64,000 bases of DNA from positions 248,001-312,000 of the forward strand of contig JAJCZX010000030.1 of assembly GCA_029262195.1 (NCBI GenBank). The letters are read 5' to 3'. Source of the DNA: Gemmatimonadota bacterium (GTDB lineage Bacteria > Gemmatimonadota > Gemmatimonadetes > Gemmatimonadales > GWC2-71-9). The notes below the pieces were generated by a model that worked only from the letters and a program-made list of their open reading frames with translations, made no database searches and had not been told where the DNA came from. The number at the start of each line of letters is the position of its first letter. Positions within the stretch are counted from its first letter, which is position 1. Of this stretch, positions 9,754-18,427 are shown in pieces. A program made the translations under genes and the position numbers.

Positions 9754-10385
9754 TTTGAATAAAGCTCCACGATAAGCTGTTCCTGTGCATTCACCGGAAT
9801 TGTATCCCGTGTCGGTACTTCGGTCACCTTACCGGAAGCCTGTTCAGAGTCCACCGATATCCAAGACATCGGAGTAGCCCTCGACAGTCCCTCAAGGGAC
9901 GCTCTGACAGCGGTAATTTCTCTACTTTTTTCACGTACACGAATTTCGTCGCCGGAGCGAACTCGGTAGGAAGGTATATCGACCCTCTTGCCGTTTACCT
10001 CAACATGACGGTGCGTGACCAGTTGACGTGCCGAGCGACGGCTGGGGGCAAAACCCATCCGGTGAACGATATTGTCTAGCCTCAATTCCAGAGCCACGAG
10101 CAAGTTGGTACCCGTCAGACCGGGAAGTCTCCTTACCCGTTCAAATGTCTGGCGGAATTGGCTCTCGGAGAGGCCGTACATACGCTTGACCTTCTGTTTC
10201 TCACGCAACTGTCTCTGGTATTCACTGGTTTTGCGACGCCGCGCCCCACCGGCTCCATGCTGCCCGGGAGGATAAGCGCGCCGGTCAATGGCGCATTTTT
10301 CAGTCAAACAACGGGTCCCCTTGAGGAATAACTTCTCACCCTCACGGCGACACAATTTGCAAGCAGGTCCTGTGTATCTAGCCAT
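9750..10385 (-). CDS. rpsD: 30S ribosomal protein S4
   Basis: S4, 211 residues, primary 16S rRNA binder and, in many bacteria, the autogenous repressor of the alpha operon. Zinc-binding cysteines C9, C12, C26 and C31 are present (ACKLCRRE, CLTEKC). S4 domain with RLDNIVHRMGFAPSRRSARQ. Starts MARYTGPACK with 2 bases between rpsK and it. Ends at the GTGA overlap with rpoA. Confidence 0.97.
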   Translation of the reverse strand: MARYTGPACKLCRREGEKLFLKGTRCLTEKCAIDRRAYPPGQHGAGGARRRKTSEYQRQLREKQKVKRMYGLSESQFRQTFERVRRLPGLTGTNLLVALELRLDNIVHRMGFAPSRRSARQLVTHRHVEVNGKRVDIPSYRVRSGDEIRVREKSREITAVRASLEGLSRATPMSWISVDSEQASGKVTEVPTRDTIPVNAQEQLIVELYSK

Positions 10386-10387
10386 TA

Positions 10388-10768
10388 TTAAACCCGTCTC
10401 TTTTTCGGCGGACGGCAGCCATTATGCGGAATCGGGGTTACATCTTTTATCGACAGTACTTCCAAACCGGAACTAGAGATCGCCTGAATGGACGATTCGC
10501 GGCCCGCACCCGGACCCTGCACTTTGATGTGAACTTTCCGTACCCCGAGGTTGAGAGCTTCTTTTCCGCAATTGCTAGCAGCAATCGTAGCGGCGAAAGA
10601 GGTTGATTTCTTGGAGCCTTTAAAACCGGAAGTACCAGCGGAACTCCAGTTGATGGTGTTTCCTTTTAGATCGGAGATCGAGATAATCGTGTTATTGAAC
10701 GTGGCGGTAATGTGAGCCACTCCCTCTGCTTCGACGATCTTTTTTAAACGTTTACCAGCCTGTGCCAT
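10388..10768 (-). CDS. rpsK: 30S ribosomal protein S11
   Basis: S11, 126 residues, of the 30S platform. Conserved [31 protein letters not shown] and the C-terminal [18 protein letters not shown]. Lies one base after the rpsM stop in the canonical S13-S11-S4 order. Length is as expected for the family. Confidence 0.97.
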   Translation of the reverse strand: MAQAGKRLKKIVEAEGVAHITATFNNTIISISDLKGNTINWSSAGTSGFKGSKKSTSFAATIAASNCGKEALNLGVRKVHIKVQGPGAGRESSIQAISSSGLEVLSIKDVTPIPHNGCRPPKKRRV

Positions 10769-10769
10769 C

Positions 10770-11147
10770 CTACTTCGTCACCTTCTTTTTACCGGCGATC
10801 GCGCGCCGCGGACCCTTCTTGGTCCGAGCGTTCGTATGCGTCCTTTGTCCTCGTAACGGCAACCCGCGACGATGTCTCACTCCGCGATAACTGCCAATGT
10901 CCATCAGGCGCTTGATATTCATCGCGATCTCTGTGCGGAGGGCACCTTCGACCTTGACGCTCCGGTCAATCACCTGACGCAGTCTCGCGACTTCCTCATC
11001 GCTAAGATCGCGAACCCTGGTATCAGGGTTGATATCAGAGTTGTCGAGAATCTGTTTGGAAATGGAGTCACCGACTCCGAAGATATATGTCAGGGCCGTC
11101 TCTACCCGTTTGTCTCGGGGCAGATCAACGCCAGCAATACGAGCCAT
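10770..11147 (-). CDS. rpsM: 30S ribosomal protein S13
   Basis: S13, 125 residues, at the head of the 30S subunit. Starts [19 protein letters not shown], with the helix-two-turn-helix part and the C-terminal [20 protein letters not shown]. Its ATG at 11147 directly abuts the rpmJ stop (no gap), so rpmJ and rpsM are translationally linked. Confidence 0.97.
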   Translation of the reverse strand: MARIAGVDLPRDKRVETALTYIFGVGDSISKQILDNSDINPDTRVRDLSDEEVARLRQVIDRSVKVEGALRTEIAMNIKRLMDIGSYRGVRHRRGLPLRGQRTHTNARTKKGPRRAIAGKKKVTK

Positions 11148-11264
11148 TTATCCTTGCCTCTGCTTATGCCGCGGATTGCGCTTGCAGATAACGCGGACAA
11201 CTCCGCGCCGTCTGACTACGCGACAATGCTCGCATATCGGTTTAACACTAGAACGTACCTTCAC
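11148..11264 (-). CDS. rpmJ: 50S ribosomal protein L36
   Basis: L36, 38 residues, read directly from the minus strand: begins [17 protein letters not shown] and ends RHKQRQG. Zinc ligands C11, C14, C27 and H33 are all present, so this is the C+ form. The start is a GTG at 11264 with GGAG five bases upstream. It is too short for most ORF callers. First gene of the alpha operon here; the usual upstream secY, map and infA are not adjacent, and a small secreted-protein gene of the pyr operon lies upstream instead. Confidence 0.95.
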   Translation of the reverse strand: MKVRSSVKPICEHCRVVRRRGVVRVICKRNPRHKQRQG

Positions 11265-11300
11265 ACCTACTCCATGGGATGTATTACAAGTGAGCCACCA

Positions 11301-11329
11301 AATCTAGACAGAGCGTAAGTTACGCGCAA
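11301..11329 (-). promoter_or_regulatory. Candidate sigma-70 promoter of the alpha operon with a 13-bp palindrome in the spacer
   Basis: On the minus strand TTGCGC (11329-11324), a 17-base spacer and TAGATT (11306-11301) lie about 40 bases before rpmJ. The spacer contains GCGTAA-C-TTACGC (11313-11325), a perfect six-base inverted repeat around one base. This could be an operator or chance; the -35 matches consensus at only three positions. Confidence 0.4.
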
Positions 11330-11369
11330 GTGAAGATTTAGGTCGAATCTTGAGCAGGGAAACCTAAAT

Positions 11370-11798
11370 TTAGCGGCCGACTCCGGACAGTTGCCTGACT
11401 CTGATCTCGCTGACCAACCAAATCCTGCGATTTCGTTGAAAACCAACCAAAACACGCTGATTCAGGACCTCGGTAGTCCCGGTTATAACAAAACTCCGGT
11501 CAGCCTCAACGTACCCCTGGTCGTCAGACACCGTACCAACACGACGTAGCGAAAAGCTCACTTCTTCAGTGTTCTTGAAGAAATCCCTCAACAAAGCCGC
11601 CGCCTGAGCCGGCGAGAGCGGTCTGGTCGACTCTGCCCCGGGCAAGCTCAAGGTTACCGGATCTGGACCATTAAGAAGATTGTCCACGTCCTGCACCAAC
11701 CACGCATCGCGCACCCCTGCAGCAGCTTCATCCGGCGTCTCCTGGGCGGACAGCGGCATTGGCAGAAAGGTCAAAACAATCGCGACTTTAGCTATCAC
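11370..11798 (-). CDS. Small secreted protein of unknown function
   Basis: Not recognised. From the GTG at 11798, which has GGAGGAGA upstream and overlaps the pyrF stop as GTGA, the protein has 142 residues. Residues 1-17 form a signal peptide (IAKVAIVLTFLPMPLSAQ), so it is probably periplasmic. The remainder is a small alpha+beta domain with a C-terminal segment VLVGFQRNRRIWLVSEIRVR; its size and layout resemble NTF2/DUF4783-like domains, but I cannot support a name. Probably translated from the same mRNA as pyrD-pyrF, upstream of the ribosomal operon. Confidence 0.7.
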   Translation of the reverse strand: MIAKVAIVLTFLPMPLSAQETPDEAAAGVRDAWLVQDVDNLLNGPDPVTLSLPGAESTRPLSPAQAAALLRDFFKNTEEVSFSLRRVGTVSDDQGYVEADRSFVITGTTEVLNQRVLVGFQRNRRIWLVSEIRVRQLSGVGR

Positions 11799-12469
11799 GA
11801 AATCTCCTCCAGGATCTTTCGAAAGGCCTCTCCGGGCTTCTCGGCGCATATTATGGGACGACCAACCACAAGATGGGTGGCCCCATCGTCCACTGCTGTT
11901 CTCGGATCGGCGACCCTTTTCTGGTCCCCGACATCGGAACCTCTCGGACGGATACCGGGCACAACAATAAAGCCTTCTTCTCCTACCACGTCCGCCACTC
12001 GCTGGATTTCAAAAGCGGAGCAAACCATCCCATCAACACCCGCCGCGACAGCCTGTGCGGCCAATCTGGCGACCTCAGTCCCCAAATCAACGGTTCTATT
12101 CACTATTCGACCGAATCCGGAAGCGCTGTGGCTCGTGAGCACTGAAACTGCCACCAACTTCATATCGCCCGTGGCCGAAGATGCAGCTTCCAGCATTTCC
12201 TCTCCGCCAAGAGCGTGGACGGTAGCCATGTCGACGCCAACTGCGGCAGCGGACCGCACGGCCCCGGCCACTGTGTTGGGGATATCGTGCCACTTCAAGT
12301 CGAGAAAGACCTTAAAGCCCCGTTGTTTCAGGCGGTCAATCAGGCGGGGACCCTCGGCCGTAAATAATACCGACCCCACTTTTACCCAGGCTAACCCCTC
12401 AATAGCTTGCGTGCAGGCAAGCGCTTCGTCGCCGCAGCGGTGGTCCAGAGCTACTATGACTTCAGCCAC
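11795..12469 (-). CDS. pyrF: Orotidine 5'-phosphate decarboxylase
   Basis: Decarboxylates OMP to UMP, last step of UMP synthesis. 224 residues from the GTG at 12469 (AEVIVALDH follows), which overlaps the pyrD stop by 8 bases; the longer frame to 12532 only covers pyrD. Catalytic motif FLDLKWHDIPNTVAGAVR holds the Lys-Asp-Lys-Asp tetrad residues, and the C-terminal phosphate-binding THLVVGRPI is present. Follows pyrD directly in one transcript. Confidence 0.94.
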   Translation of the reverse strand: MAEVIVALDHRCGDEALACTQAIEGLAWVKVGSVLFTAEGPRLIDRLKQRGFKVFLDLKWHDIPNTVAGAVRSAAAVGVDMATVHALGGEEMLEAASSATGDMKLVAVSVLTSHSASGFGRIVNRTVDLGTEVARLAAQAVAAGVDGMVCSAFEIQRVADVVGEEGFIVVPGIRPRGSDVGDQKRVADPRTAVDDGATHLVVGRPIICAEKPGEAFRKILEEIS

Positions 12470-13331
12470 GCGCCCCCCATCGCCTGGCGATTGTTTCGGG
12501 AATCCTGGGGTTGGCCAGCGCTGCGGTCCCAATGGCCACCAGAGACGCTCCCGCGGCCAGATACTGCCTCATGTCATCGTAGGAACGAATTCCCCCGATC
12601 CCAATAACCGGCGCCCCCGTGGCCCGAACCACTTTACGTACCGCGAGAATCCCAACTGGCAGCAACGGAGGCCCGCTAATCCCACCTCGTCCCCTTCCCA
12701 GCCGGGGTCGTTCGTTCGGTGGGTCGGCATACAGAAAACCCGGGATGGTGTTTACCAGTGAGATGCCCCGCGCTCCGGCTGCAATGGCAACGCTGGCTGT
12801 CCGCTCTATCGAAGGGAGCGTTGGGGCGAGTTTGGCAATAAGTGGTTTGGCAGTAACGCCTTTCGCACGGGCAATCAGTTCGGTCAGCACGGCGTCGTTC
12901 GCCCCGAATTCCTCGCCGCCTTTGGCCGTGTTGGGACATGACACATTCAACTCGAAAGCCGAGATCACATCATAACCCTCTAATTGAGCTATCACCTTGG
13001 CATAGTCCCCAGGCTCATCCCCAACAACATTGACGATCACTCGAGCATGATGGGCGTAGTCCTCAAGCCACGGGATTTCCCGTTCAGCGACGACCTGGAC
13101 ACCGGGGTTGGCAAGCCCCACCGAATTGATCATCCCGCCATGGAATTCAGCAACACGCGGAGACGGATTGCCGACGCGGGGGTTTGGGCTGACCGCCTTG
13201 GTAATGATCCCGCCGAGGAGATTGATATCGATTACCCCCTCTATCTCCCTGCCGAATCCCGCGGTTCCGGCGGCCAACAGGACCGGGTTTTGGAATTCGA
13301 CTCCGAACGCCTCAATCGTGCTGCGTTTAAT
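12462..13331 (-). CDS. pyrD: Dihydroorotate dehydrogenase, class 1B type
   Basis: Oxidises dihydroorotate to orotate on FMN. The body is clear: NPVLLAAGTAGFG, substrate loop NVSCPNTAKGGEEFG with the catalytic Cys of class 1 enzymes, and C-terminal GIGGIRSYDD FMN-phosphate site. Class 1B enzymes normally need a PyrK subunit, which is not next door. The start is a problem: no ATG, GTG or TTG lies between the upstream stop and the first conserved strand. An ATT at 13331 (overlapping the upstream TAA by 3 bases, with GAGGG before it) gives the family's usual N-terminus; otherwise a GTG about 80 bases inside the upstream gene would be used. Confidence 0.9.
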   Translation of the reverse strand: MKRSTIEAFGVEFQNPVLLAAGTAGFGREIEGVIDINLLGGIITKAVSPNPRVGNPSPRVAEFHGGMINSVGLANPGVQVVAEREIPWLEDYAHHARVIVNVVGDEPGDYAKVIAQLEGYDVISAFELNVSCPNTAKGGEEFGANDAVLTELIARAKGVTAKPLIAKLAPTLPSIERTASVAIAAGARGISLVNTIPGFLYADPPNERPRLGRGRGGISGPPLLPVGILAVRKVVRATGAPVIGIGGIRSYDDMRQYLAAGASLVAIGTAALANPRIPETIARRWGARG

Positions 13332-14760
13332 TGATGCCCTCTTCTTCTTCGCCCTCGGCCTGCAACCTGCGGTTTCTCCTATCAGCGCCGGGACCCTCAC
13401 CTCGGTCAACACCCTCTTCGTCAATTTCGCTCCGCAAGCCATTGTCGGTTCCGTCTTCACTTGACACCAAAAACCGGATGGCAGAGATCGAATCTTCCAT
13501 TGCTCGGAACCGGGGACTATCAATTCCTTGCAACGCCAGGGTGTACGGGGAAGTCGGGTAATGAGTATTCAAATAAGCGACCAAATCATCGACACGTTGC
13601 CCTGCGGCATGGGCGGCAATAACGGCCTTGGGGGCCAAAACCGACTCGGCATGGTCGGTGGCAATTAGCCCGAACATCATCCCTGCAAGCTTGTTGGCCC
13701 GTGCCGAATCCCGCACCATTTCAGCAATTATAAAACTGCGCAAATCAGCATGTCGCCCGAGAATGGTATCACCAAGGTATGCCTTAAGGGCATTTAAGGC
13801 TGGTCGCACCAGGCCTGCGGCTATCCCGCCCTCGACACTGACCTCTTCGAAACCCGCCACAAACCCCGGCAGTTCTGATAACTCTGCCGCGCCGCGAACT
13901 TCTAACAGGAGTCGCCGGGCTCCGGCAATATTCCCTTCCACAGAGTCCCCAGCCATGACCACAGCCCGACCGTAAAGTTCGCCCGCGCCACGGGGATTCG
14001 ATCTCTCTATCCGATTACCGGCAGATATGAGCAGCCTTGCCTTTTGTCCACGAGTAAGACCCCGGCGTTCAACGAGCCGTTCGGCTAATTCGTTGGCGGC
14101 ATTAGGATCCTGTGCACCCAGAGCATCCAACGCACTCGACCATTTTCCTTCCGGATACCGTCGTGCCGGAACAGCGGCGAGAGCCGCTTTCGCCGCTGCG
14201 GGGTTATCCTGGGCCAGGTAGACCAGAGCCAGGTCAAACCCGGCACTGTCGGAACCGCTCAGTTGAAGCAGCTCTTTGGCCAATTCGTGGTTTCCAAGGC
14301 GGCGATGGGCGGCCCCGGCCATCCAAAGGGCATCATCCCTTCGGTCTGACTCCCCCTCGGTGAGCGGCTGGAGGTAGAACAATACGGAATCATATTCTTC
14401 CTCACGGAGCATGCAGCGCCCCATGGTCAAACGCCCGTCCGACACCAGTTCATGGTCTGGACTCGAGTCGACAACCAGCCTGAGCGGGTCGAACGCTTGT
14501 TGACAATTGCCCGTTTCGCTCAGGGCGAGGCCGCGAAGATACCGGGCGTCGTCTCGATAGTCCGAATCAGGATACCTGGCAAGGACGGTGTCGGTTTTGA
14601 CTACAACTTGATTCCACATCGAGCGAGCCTCTCCGACCCTCCCTTCGCGCTCCGCTTTGCGGGCTTCTCTTACGAGAAGATTGGCGTTGTAAAGGCCGTT
14701 ATAGTAGGCGCAACCCGACACCAATACGGCGCTAACGACGAGAAATTTGAGTTTATTCAC
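13327..14760 (-). CDS. TPR-repeat lipoprotein
   Basis: A 477-residue outer-envelope lipoprotein: signal sequence FLVVSAVLVSGC with the lipobox Cys at residue 17, followed by a CAYYNGLYNAN segment and TPR-like helical repeats through most of the length (for example YLRGLALSETGNCQQAFDPL). The C-terminus is charged and low-complexity (many E, R, G). Starts with GTG, overlapping the amidase stop as GTGA. Similar N-termini are, as I recall, common in Gemmatimonadota TPR lipoproteins; function unknown, perhaps a scaffold in envelope assembly given the amidase next to it. Confidence 0.8.
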   Translation of the reverse strand: MNKLKFLVVSAVLVSGCAYYNGLYNANLLVREARKAEREGRVGEARSMWNQVVVKTDTVLARYPDSDYRDDARYLRGLALSETGNCQQAFDPLRLVVDSSPDHELVSDGRLTMGRCMLREEEYDSVLFYLQPLTEGESDRRDDALWMAGAAHRRLGNHELAKELLQLSGSDSAGFDLALVYLAQDNPAAAKAALAAVPARRYPEGKWSSALDALGAQDPNAANELAERLVERRGLTRGQKARLLISAGNRIERSNPRGAGELYGRAVVMAGDSVEGNIAGARRLLLEVRGAAELSELPGFVAGFEEVSVEGGIAAGLVRPALNALKAYLGDTILGRHADLRSFIIAEMVRDSARANKLAGMMFGLIATDHAESVLAPKAVIAAHAAGQRVDDLVAYLNTHYPTSPYTLALQGIDSPRFRAMEDSISAIRFLVSSEDGTDNGLRSEIDEEGVDRGEGPGADRRNRRLQAEGEEEEGIN

Positions 14761-15992
14761 CGAGCGTTGAGTTCCAACTTAGACTCGAACTGGCGCAGGT
14801 ACTTCACTATCCCGTCTGCGATCGCAGTCGCCAGTCGTTGTTGTCCGCGCGGAGATTCCAGGAACTCAGCGTCGCCACGGTTCGTGGCATAACCAGTTTC
14901 GATTAGGATCGCGGGTCGGTTCGCTTCGCGCAAAACGTGGAAGTTAGACTGGCTGACCCCGCGGGGCGTTCCCGGATGCACCGCCGTTCCCGCTTCCTGC
15001 ACGGCGGTGGCCAAAAGAGATGACTCGCGTTGATGTTCGTTCACCTGGAGGTCTCTCAAAATGCTTGCAATGTCGTCGTCCTCGTCTTCGACAGAATACT
15101 CCATGGCTTCATTCTCCATGTTAGCCACCCGTCGGTCATTGTCCGTCTGGGGCCCGCCCCAAAGGTAAGTATGGAGCCCGCTGGCAGTGGTATAACCCGG
15201 GCCCCTGGGCAGCGCATCAACGTGCAGACTCACAAACAGAGTACAATCCTCAATACATTTCGCGGCTCTAGCGCCGAGTTCGAATCTCCCTGCAACACTA
15301 TCGGTCAAAGATCTGTCCGTAGTCCTTGTCATAACGACGTCTATACCACGTTCCCGAAGATAATCGCGCAATTTCAGACCGATTCCGAGCGTTACATGCT
15401 TTTCGTGAACACCCCGGGAAAGAAACTTCCCCAAGCTCCCAGGGTCGCCGCCGCCATGTCCAGGGTCAATCACCACCGTGTGCCTCATCCTCAGCCCAAA
15501 ACGGTTGCGACGACCGGTGGTCTCAATCGGGTTTGCCCTTGAAATACGAGGCGCTACCGGCTGCAGCCCCGTTTCCTCGAATCGGCCAGCGATTGGATCG
15601 TAACGATAACCTTCAGAGAAAACACTCGGGACGTAATCTGTCAGCCATTGCAGAGGCACATACACAGTCCCCGAAAGTTGATAAGCACTGGAAGCGAGAT
15701 TGACCAGATTGCCGCGATGCTCAAGCACCGGTGCGCCAAGCAGGAATCGGAAGGGTTCACCAGCAAACGAGACGATGGCCCACCCCTCCTCGTCAATTGC
15801 AGAGGATACGCTGAGGATTGACTCCAGATCAGAGGAGGAGATCGAAGGCATTGCCCGATAAGAGAAAACCTCGATCTGAGTTTCGCCGCGAGAGGTTGCC
15901 ACGGTGAGAGTAGCCGGTGCTTCGGGTGACACAAGACAACCAAAGACCGCGGGCAGTATGCAGTCCTTGAAGACTAACGCAAGGAGAGTCAT
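14757..15992 (-). CDS. N-acetylmuramoyl-L-alanine amidase (Amidase_3)
   Basis: Zinc amidase that cleaves the amide bond between MurNAc and the stem peptide. 411 residues: a hydrophobic N-terminus (MTLLALVFKDCILPAVFGC) that may be a signal or lipobox; an intermediate domain of about 120 residues resembling the copper-amine-oxidase-like N-terminal domain found in such amidases; then Amidase_3 from about residue 170 with VVIDPGHGGGDPG, SLHVDA and the catalytic LIETGYATN. Start ATG overlaps the smpB stop as ATGA. Acts in the periplasm, probably in daughter-cell separation or wall turnover. Confidence 0.9.
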   Translation of the reverse strand: MTLLALVFKDCILPAVFGCLVSPEAPATLTVATSRGETQIEVFSYRAMPSISSSDLESILSVSSAIDEEGWAIVSFAGEPFRFLLGAPVLEHRGNLVNLASSAYQLSGTVYVPLQWLTDYVPSVFSEGYRYDPIAGRFEETGLQPVAPRISRANPIETTGRRNRFGLRMRHTVVIDPGHGGGDPGSLGKFLSRGVHEKHVTLGIGLKLRDYLRERGIDVVMTRTTDRSLTDSVAGRFELGARAAKCIEDCTLFVSLHVDALPRGPGYTTASGLHTYLWGGPQTDNDRRVANMENEAMEYSVEDEDDDIASILRDLQVNEHQRESSLLATAVQEAGTAVHPGTPRGVSQSNFHVLREANRPAILIETGYATNRGDAEFLESPRGQQRLATAIADGIVKYLRQFESKLELNAR

Positions 15993-16453
15993 CGCAGTCG
16001 ACTCATCGCCCGAGCGACTTCTCTGTCGGCATCTTTACTCTTGAGATCATGTCGCTTGTCATATTCTTTCTTCCCTCTGGCGAGCCCCAGGCTCACCTTC
16101 GCGTATCCGCCAGAGAGATGCACATCCAGAGGGACCAGGGTCAGCCCCTTCTGTTGCACCGCCCCGATCATTTTCCGAATCTCACGTTTCTTGAGCAGCA
16201 ATTTTCTTTGCCCAAGTGGCTCGTGGTTTACATAGCCGCCCGACTCATACGGGGAGATATTCATGCCGTCCAACCACACTTCCCCTCCCCTGACCAACCC
16301 GTAAGCGCCCTTAATGTTCACCTTTCCGGCGCGAACCGATTTAATCTCGGTGCCCGTAAGGACTATTCCGGCCTCCCAGGTTTCCATAATGTGGAAATCG
16401 TGGCGGGCTTTGGGGTTGCGGGCAACGGTCTTGGATGAGTCTTCTTTGGCCAT
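15989..16453 (-). CDS. smpB: SsrA-binding protein SmpB
   Basis: Binds tmRNA and brings it to stalled ribosomes. 154 residues: KARHDFHIMETWEAGIVLTGTEIKSVR, the central beta-barrel motifs and the C-terminal KKEYDKRHDLKSKDADREVARAMSR tail, which enters the mRNA channel. First gene of the minus-strand operon running to the small secreted protein near 11370. No tmRNA gene is visible nearby. Confidence 0.96.
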   Translation of the reverse strand: MAKEDSSKTVARNPKARHDFHIMETWEAGIVLTGTEIKSVRAGKVNIKGAYGLVRGGEVWLDGMNISPYESGGYVNHEPLGQRKLLLKKREIRKMIGAVQQKGLTLVPLDVHLSGGYAKVSLGLARGKKEYDKRHDLKSKDADREVARAMSRLR

Positions 16454-16510
16454 AGTCAGAATTCGCTAACTTCAAGATAGGCAAGGGCTTCCGAGCGGTC
16501 AAGCAATGAC

Positions 16511-16539
16511 TTGACCCACTTCATAACCCTGTCTATATT
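16511..16539 (+). promoter_or_regulatory. Sigma-70 promoter of tRNA-Leu
   Basis: TTGACC (16511-16516), a 17-base spacer and TATATT (16534-16539) on the plus strand, 19 bases before the tRNA 5' end. Both boxes match consensus at five of six positions. It lies in the divergent gap next to smpB. Confidence 0.8.
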
Positions 16540-16558
16540 CGGTCCTCCACTGAGGCAA

Positions 16559-16642
16559 GCCGAAGTGGTGGAACTGGTAGACGCGCTGCGTTCAGGGCGC
16601 AGTGGGCGCAAGCCCGTGGGGGTTCGACTCCCCCCTTCGGCA
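16559..16642 (+). tRNA. tRNA-Leu (anticodon CAG)
   Basis: An 84-base cloverleaf: acceptor stem GCCGAAG/CTTCGGC with A as discriminator, D arm with TGGTAGACGC, anticodon loop TTCAGGG giving CAG, a long class II variable arm (GGGCGCAAGCCC), and T arm GGGGG-TTCGACT-CCCCC. CCA is not encoded. It has its own promoter and terminator. The minus-strand reading frame across it (16456-16866) is a spurious antisense frame. Confidence 0.97.
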
Positions 16643-16650
16643 CTCCGAAA

Positions 16651-16682
16651 AAGGACCGCCCTTCGGTGCGGTCCTTTTTTTT
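16651..16682 (+). terminator. Rho-independent terminator after tRNA-Leu
   Basis: Nine-base-pair stem AAGGACCGC/GCGGTCCTT with an eight-base loop containing CTTCGG, followed by eight T. It ends the tRNA-Leu transcript and, because the 5' arm starts with a run of A, could also stop transcription arriving on the minus strand from the MBL hydrolase gene. Confidence 0.92.
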
Positions 16683-16714
16683 GAGTGGTTACGGCAGAGC
16701 CACTGACCTGAGAT

Positions 16715-17359
16715 TCAAAAGGACACACCGCTCTGGAGGAATGGATTGCTCTCCCGCTCTGTCCCGACCGTAGTTTCCGGTCCATGTCCGGAAAAGACCA
16801 GTGTTTCATCCGGCAGAGTGAGCAGTTGAGTTTTGATACTCTCGATAAGAGTATCGTGATTTCCACCTGGAAGATCTGACCTACCTATCGAGCCAGCAAA
16901 CAACGCATCACCTCCGAACACCATACCGTCGCCGACAAAGGCAACACTCCCAGGGCTATGGCCCGGCACGGCACGGACGTCGAAGGCAACATCACCAACT
17001 TTCATCACGTCACCTTCAGCAATCTCGAAATCCGGTACCGGTTGGGGAGACGCAGAAACACCCAACCACCTGCCCTGCTCCACGATACCGTCATATAACT
17101 CGCGATCGGCCGGGTGGAGATAAACTGGTACACGTGTCTCAGACACCACTGCGGCCACACCCATCACATGGTCAATGTGTCCGTGGGTCAACCAGACGGC
17201 CTGCAGATCAAGCCCCTCAGTCTTAAGGCGACCCAGGAACAACTGCGACTCTTCACCCGGATCGATCAAAACAGCTTTCGATGAAGACTCTTCGGCAACG
17301 ATGTAACAGTTTTCCGCAAAGACTCCGTTCGTCAGGCAGATTACCTTGACGTCAGGCAA
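16715..17359 (-). CDS. MBL-fold hydrolase, glyoxalase II-like
   Basis: Metallo-beta-lactamase fold hydrolase of about 214 residues with the dinuclear metal motif LTHGHIDHVMG, then VPGHSPGSVAF and FSGHGPETTVG. The family includes hydroxyacylglutathione hydrolases and many thioester hydrolases of unknown substrate. The frame is open to 17422, but the likely start is the TTG at 17359 (then PDVKVICLTNG), which overlaps the trxB stop by 8 bases. Co-transcribed with trxB, which hints at low-molecular-weight thiol metabolism, but the substrate cannot be read from the sequence. Confidence 0.85.
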   Translation of the reverse strand: MPDVKVICLTNGVFAENCYIVAEESSSKAVLIDPGEESQLFLGRLKTEGLDLQAVWLTHGHIDHVMGVAAVVSETRVPVYLHPADRELYDGIVEQGRWLGVSASPQPVPDFEIAEGDVMKVGDVAFDVRAVPGHSPGSVAFVGDGMVFGGDALFAGSIGRSDLPGGNHDTLIESIKTQLLTLPDETLVFSGHGPETTVGTERESNPFLQSGVSF

Positions 17360-18311
17360 CGCCCTGCGCCTGCTTTCTGTCAGCGAGGTACTTCTCGATC
17401 GCGATGACCGCCGTCGTGGCATCGCCGACCGCAGTCGTGATCTGCCTGGTTAGTTGCACCCGCAAATCGCCTGCAGCATAAAGCCCCGGAATCGAGGTAA
17501 GCATTTCGGTGTCGGTGACGATATAACCACCTTCATCGTGTTCATAGTGCTCTTTTATTAGACCGGCGTTTGGCGTAAACCCGACGAAGATAAAAACGCC
17601 CGTGACAGGCAAGTCGGATTTTTCTCCAGTAACCGTGTCATTGAGTTTGAGTTCGGTGACTCCGGTCGGAGTGCCCGCAATCTCATCCACCGTTTTATTC
17701 CAGACCACCTCGATCTTGGGGTTCGTGAAGACCCGGTCCTGGAGCAACTTGGAGGCGCGCAATTCATCACGGCGATGGACGAGATAGACTTTTTCCGCGT
17801 ATCGCGTGAGGTAGTCGGCTTCTTCGGCTGCAGCGTCACCACCACCTACGACCGCCAACACTTCTCCCTTGAAGAACGCACCATCACAAACGGCGCAATA
17901 TGAGACGCCTTTGCCTGCAAACTCCTCCTCTCCAGTCACACCCAGTTTTACCGGTAGGCCACCAGCTGTAATCAGAGCCGCCGGGGCACGGTATGTAACA
18001 CCTAACTGGGTGGCGACTTCGAAGTTGCCATCAGCGTCCCGTCTAATGGAATCGACCGTATCCATCACTATGTTGGCGCCGAATTTCTTTGCATGGTCGG
18101 TCATTTTTTGTGCAAGATCCGCCCCACCGACGCTTTCGAAACCAGGGTAATCCTCAATCAAGTGCGTATTCAACAACTGACCACCCGGAAGCCCTCGTTC
18201 GATAATAAGAGCATCCATCATTCCACGACCGGCGTACATGCCAGCTGTAAGTCCGGCCGGCCCGCCACCGATGATGAGTATGTCAAAGTCAGTCTTTTTT
18301 TCTTCCGTCAT
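17352..18311 (-). CDS. trxB: Thioredoxin reductase
   Basis: NADPH:thioredoxin reductase, 319 residues. FAD-binding IIGGGPAGLTAGMYAGRG at residues 13-30, redox-active CAVC at C139/C142 followed by DGAFF, NADPH motif VVGGGDAAAEEADYL, and C-terminal AAGDLRVQLTRQI. The ATG at 18311 (MTEEKKTDFD) has GGGGAAGAAA before it; the frame extends 54 bases further without merit. It lies 116 bases downstream of the peroxiredoxin with the in-frame TGA, in the same direction, so the two may form a peroxide-reducing pair with a thioredoxin encoded elsewhere. Confidence 0.95.
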   Translation of the reverse strand: MTEEKKTDFDILIIGGGPAGLTAGMYAGRGMMDALIIERGLPGGQLLNTHLIEDYPGFESVGGADLAQKMTDHAKKFGANIVMDTVDSIRRDADGNFEVATQLGVTYRAPAALITAGGLPVKLGVTGEEEFAGKGVSYCAVCDGAFFKGEVLAVVGGGDAAAEEADYLTRYAEKVYLVHRRDELRASKLLQDRVFTNPKIEVVWNKTVDEIAGTPTGVTELKLNDTVTGEKSDLPVTGVFIFVGFTPNAGLIKEHYEHDEGGYIVTDTEMLTSIPGLYAAGDLRVQLTRQITTAVGDATTAVIAIEKYLADRKQAQGVA

Positions 18312-18427
18312 TTTCTTCCCCTTCAATATTCCAAAAACGCCATGAACGCGTTGAATAGCCAACAAAAAAGATTCTACAGCCTATCAAACAGTCGATGTGG
18401 TTTACCAGTTCCGCCGACCCCAACGTC

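Noticed and set aside
16456-16866. Minus-strand frame of 136 residues containing GGSRTPTGLRPLRPERSAS
   Set aside because: It is the antisense translation of the tRNA-Leu gene, a well-known false ORF; the flanks carry the tRNA promoter and terminator.
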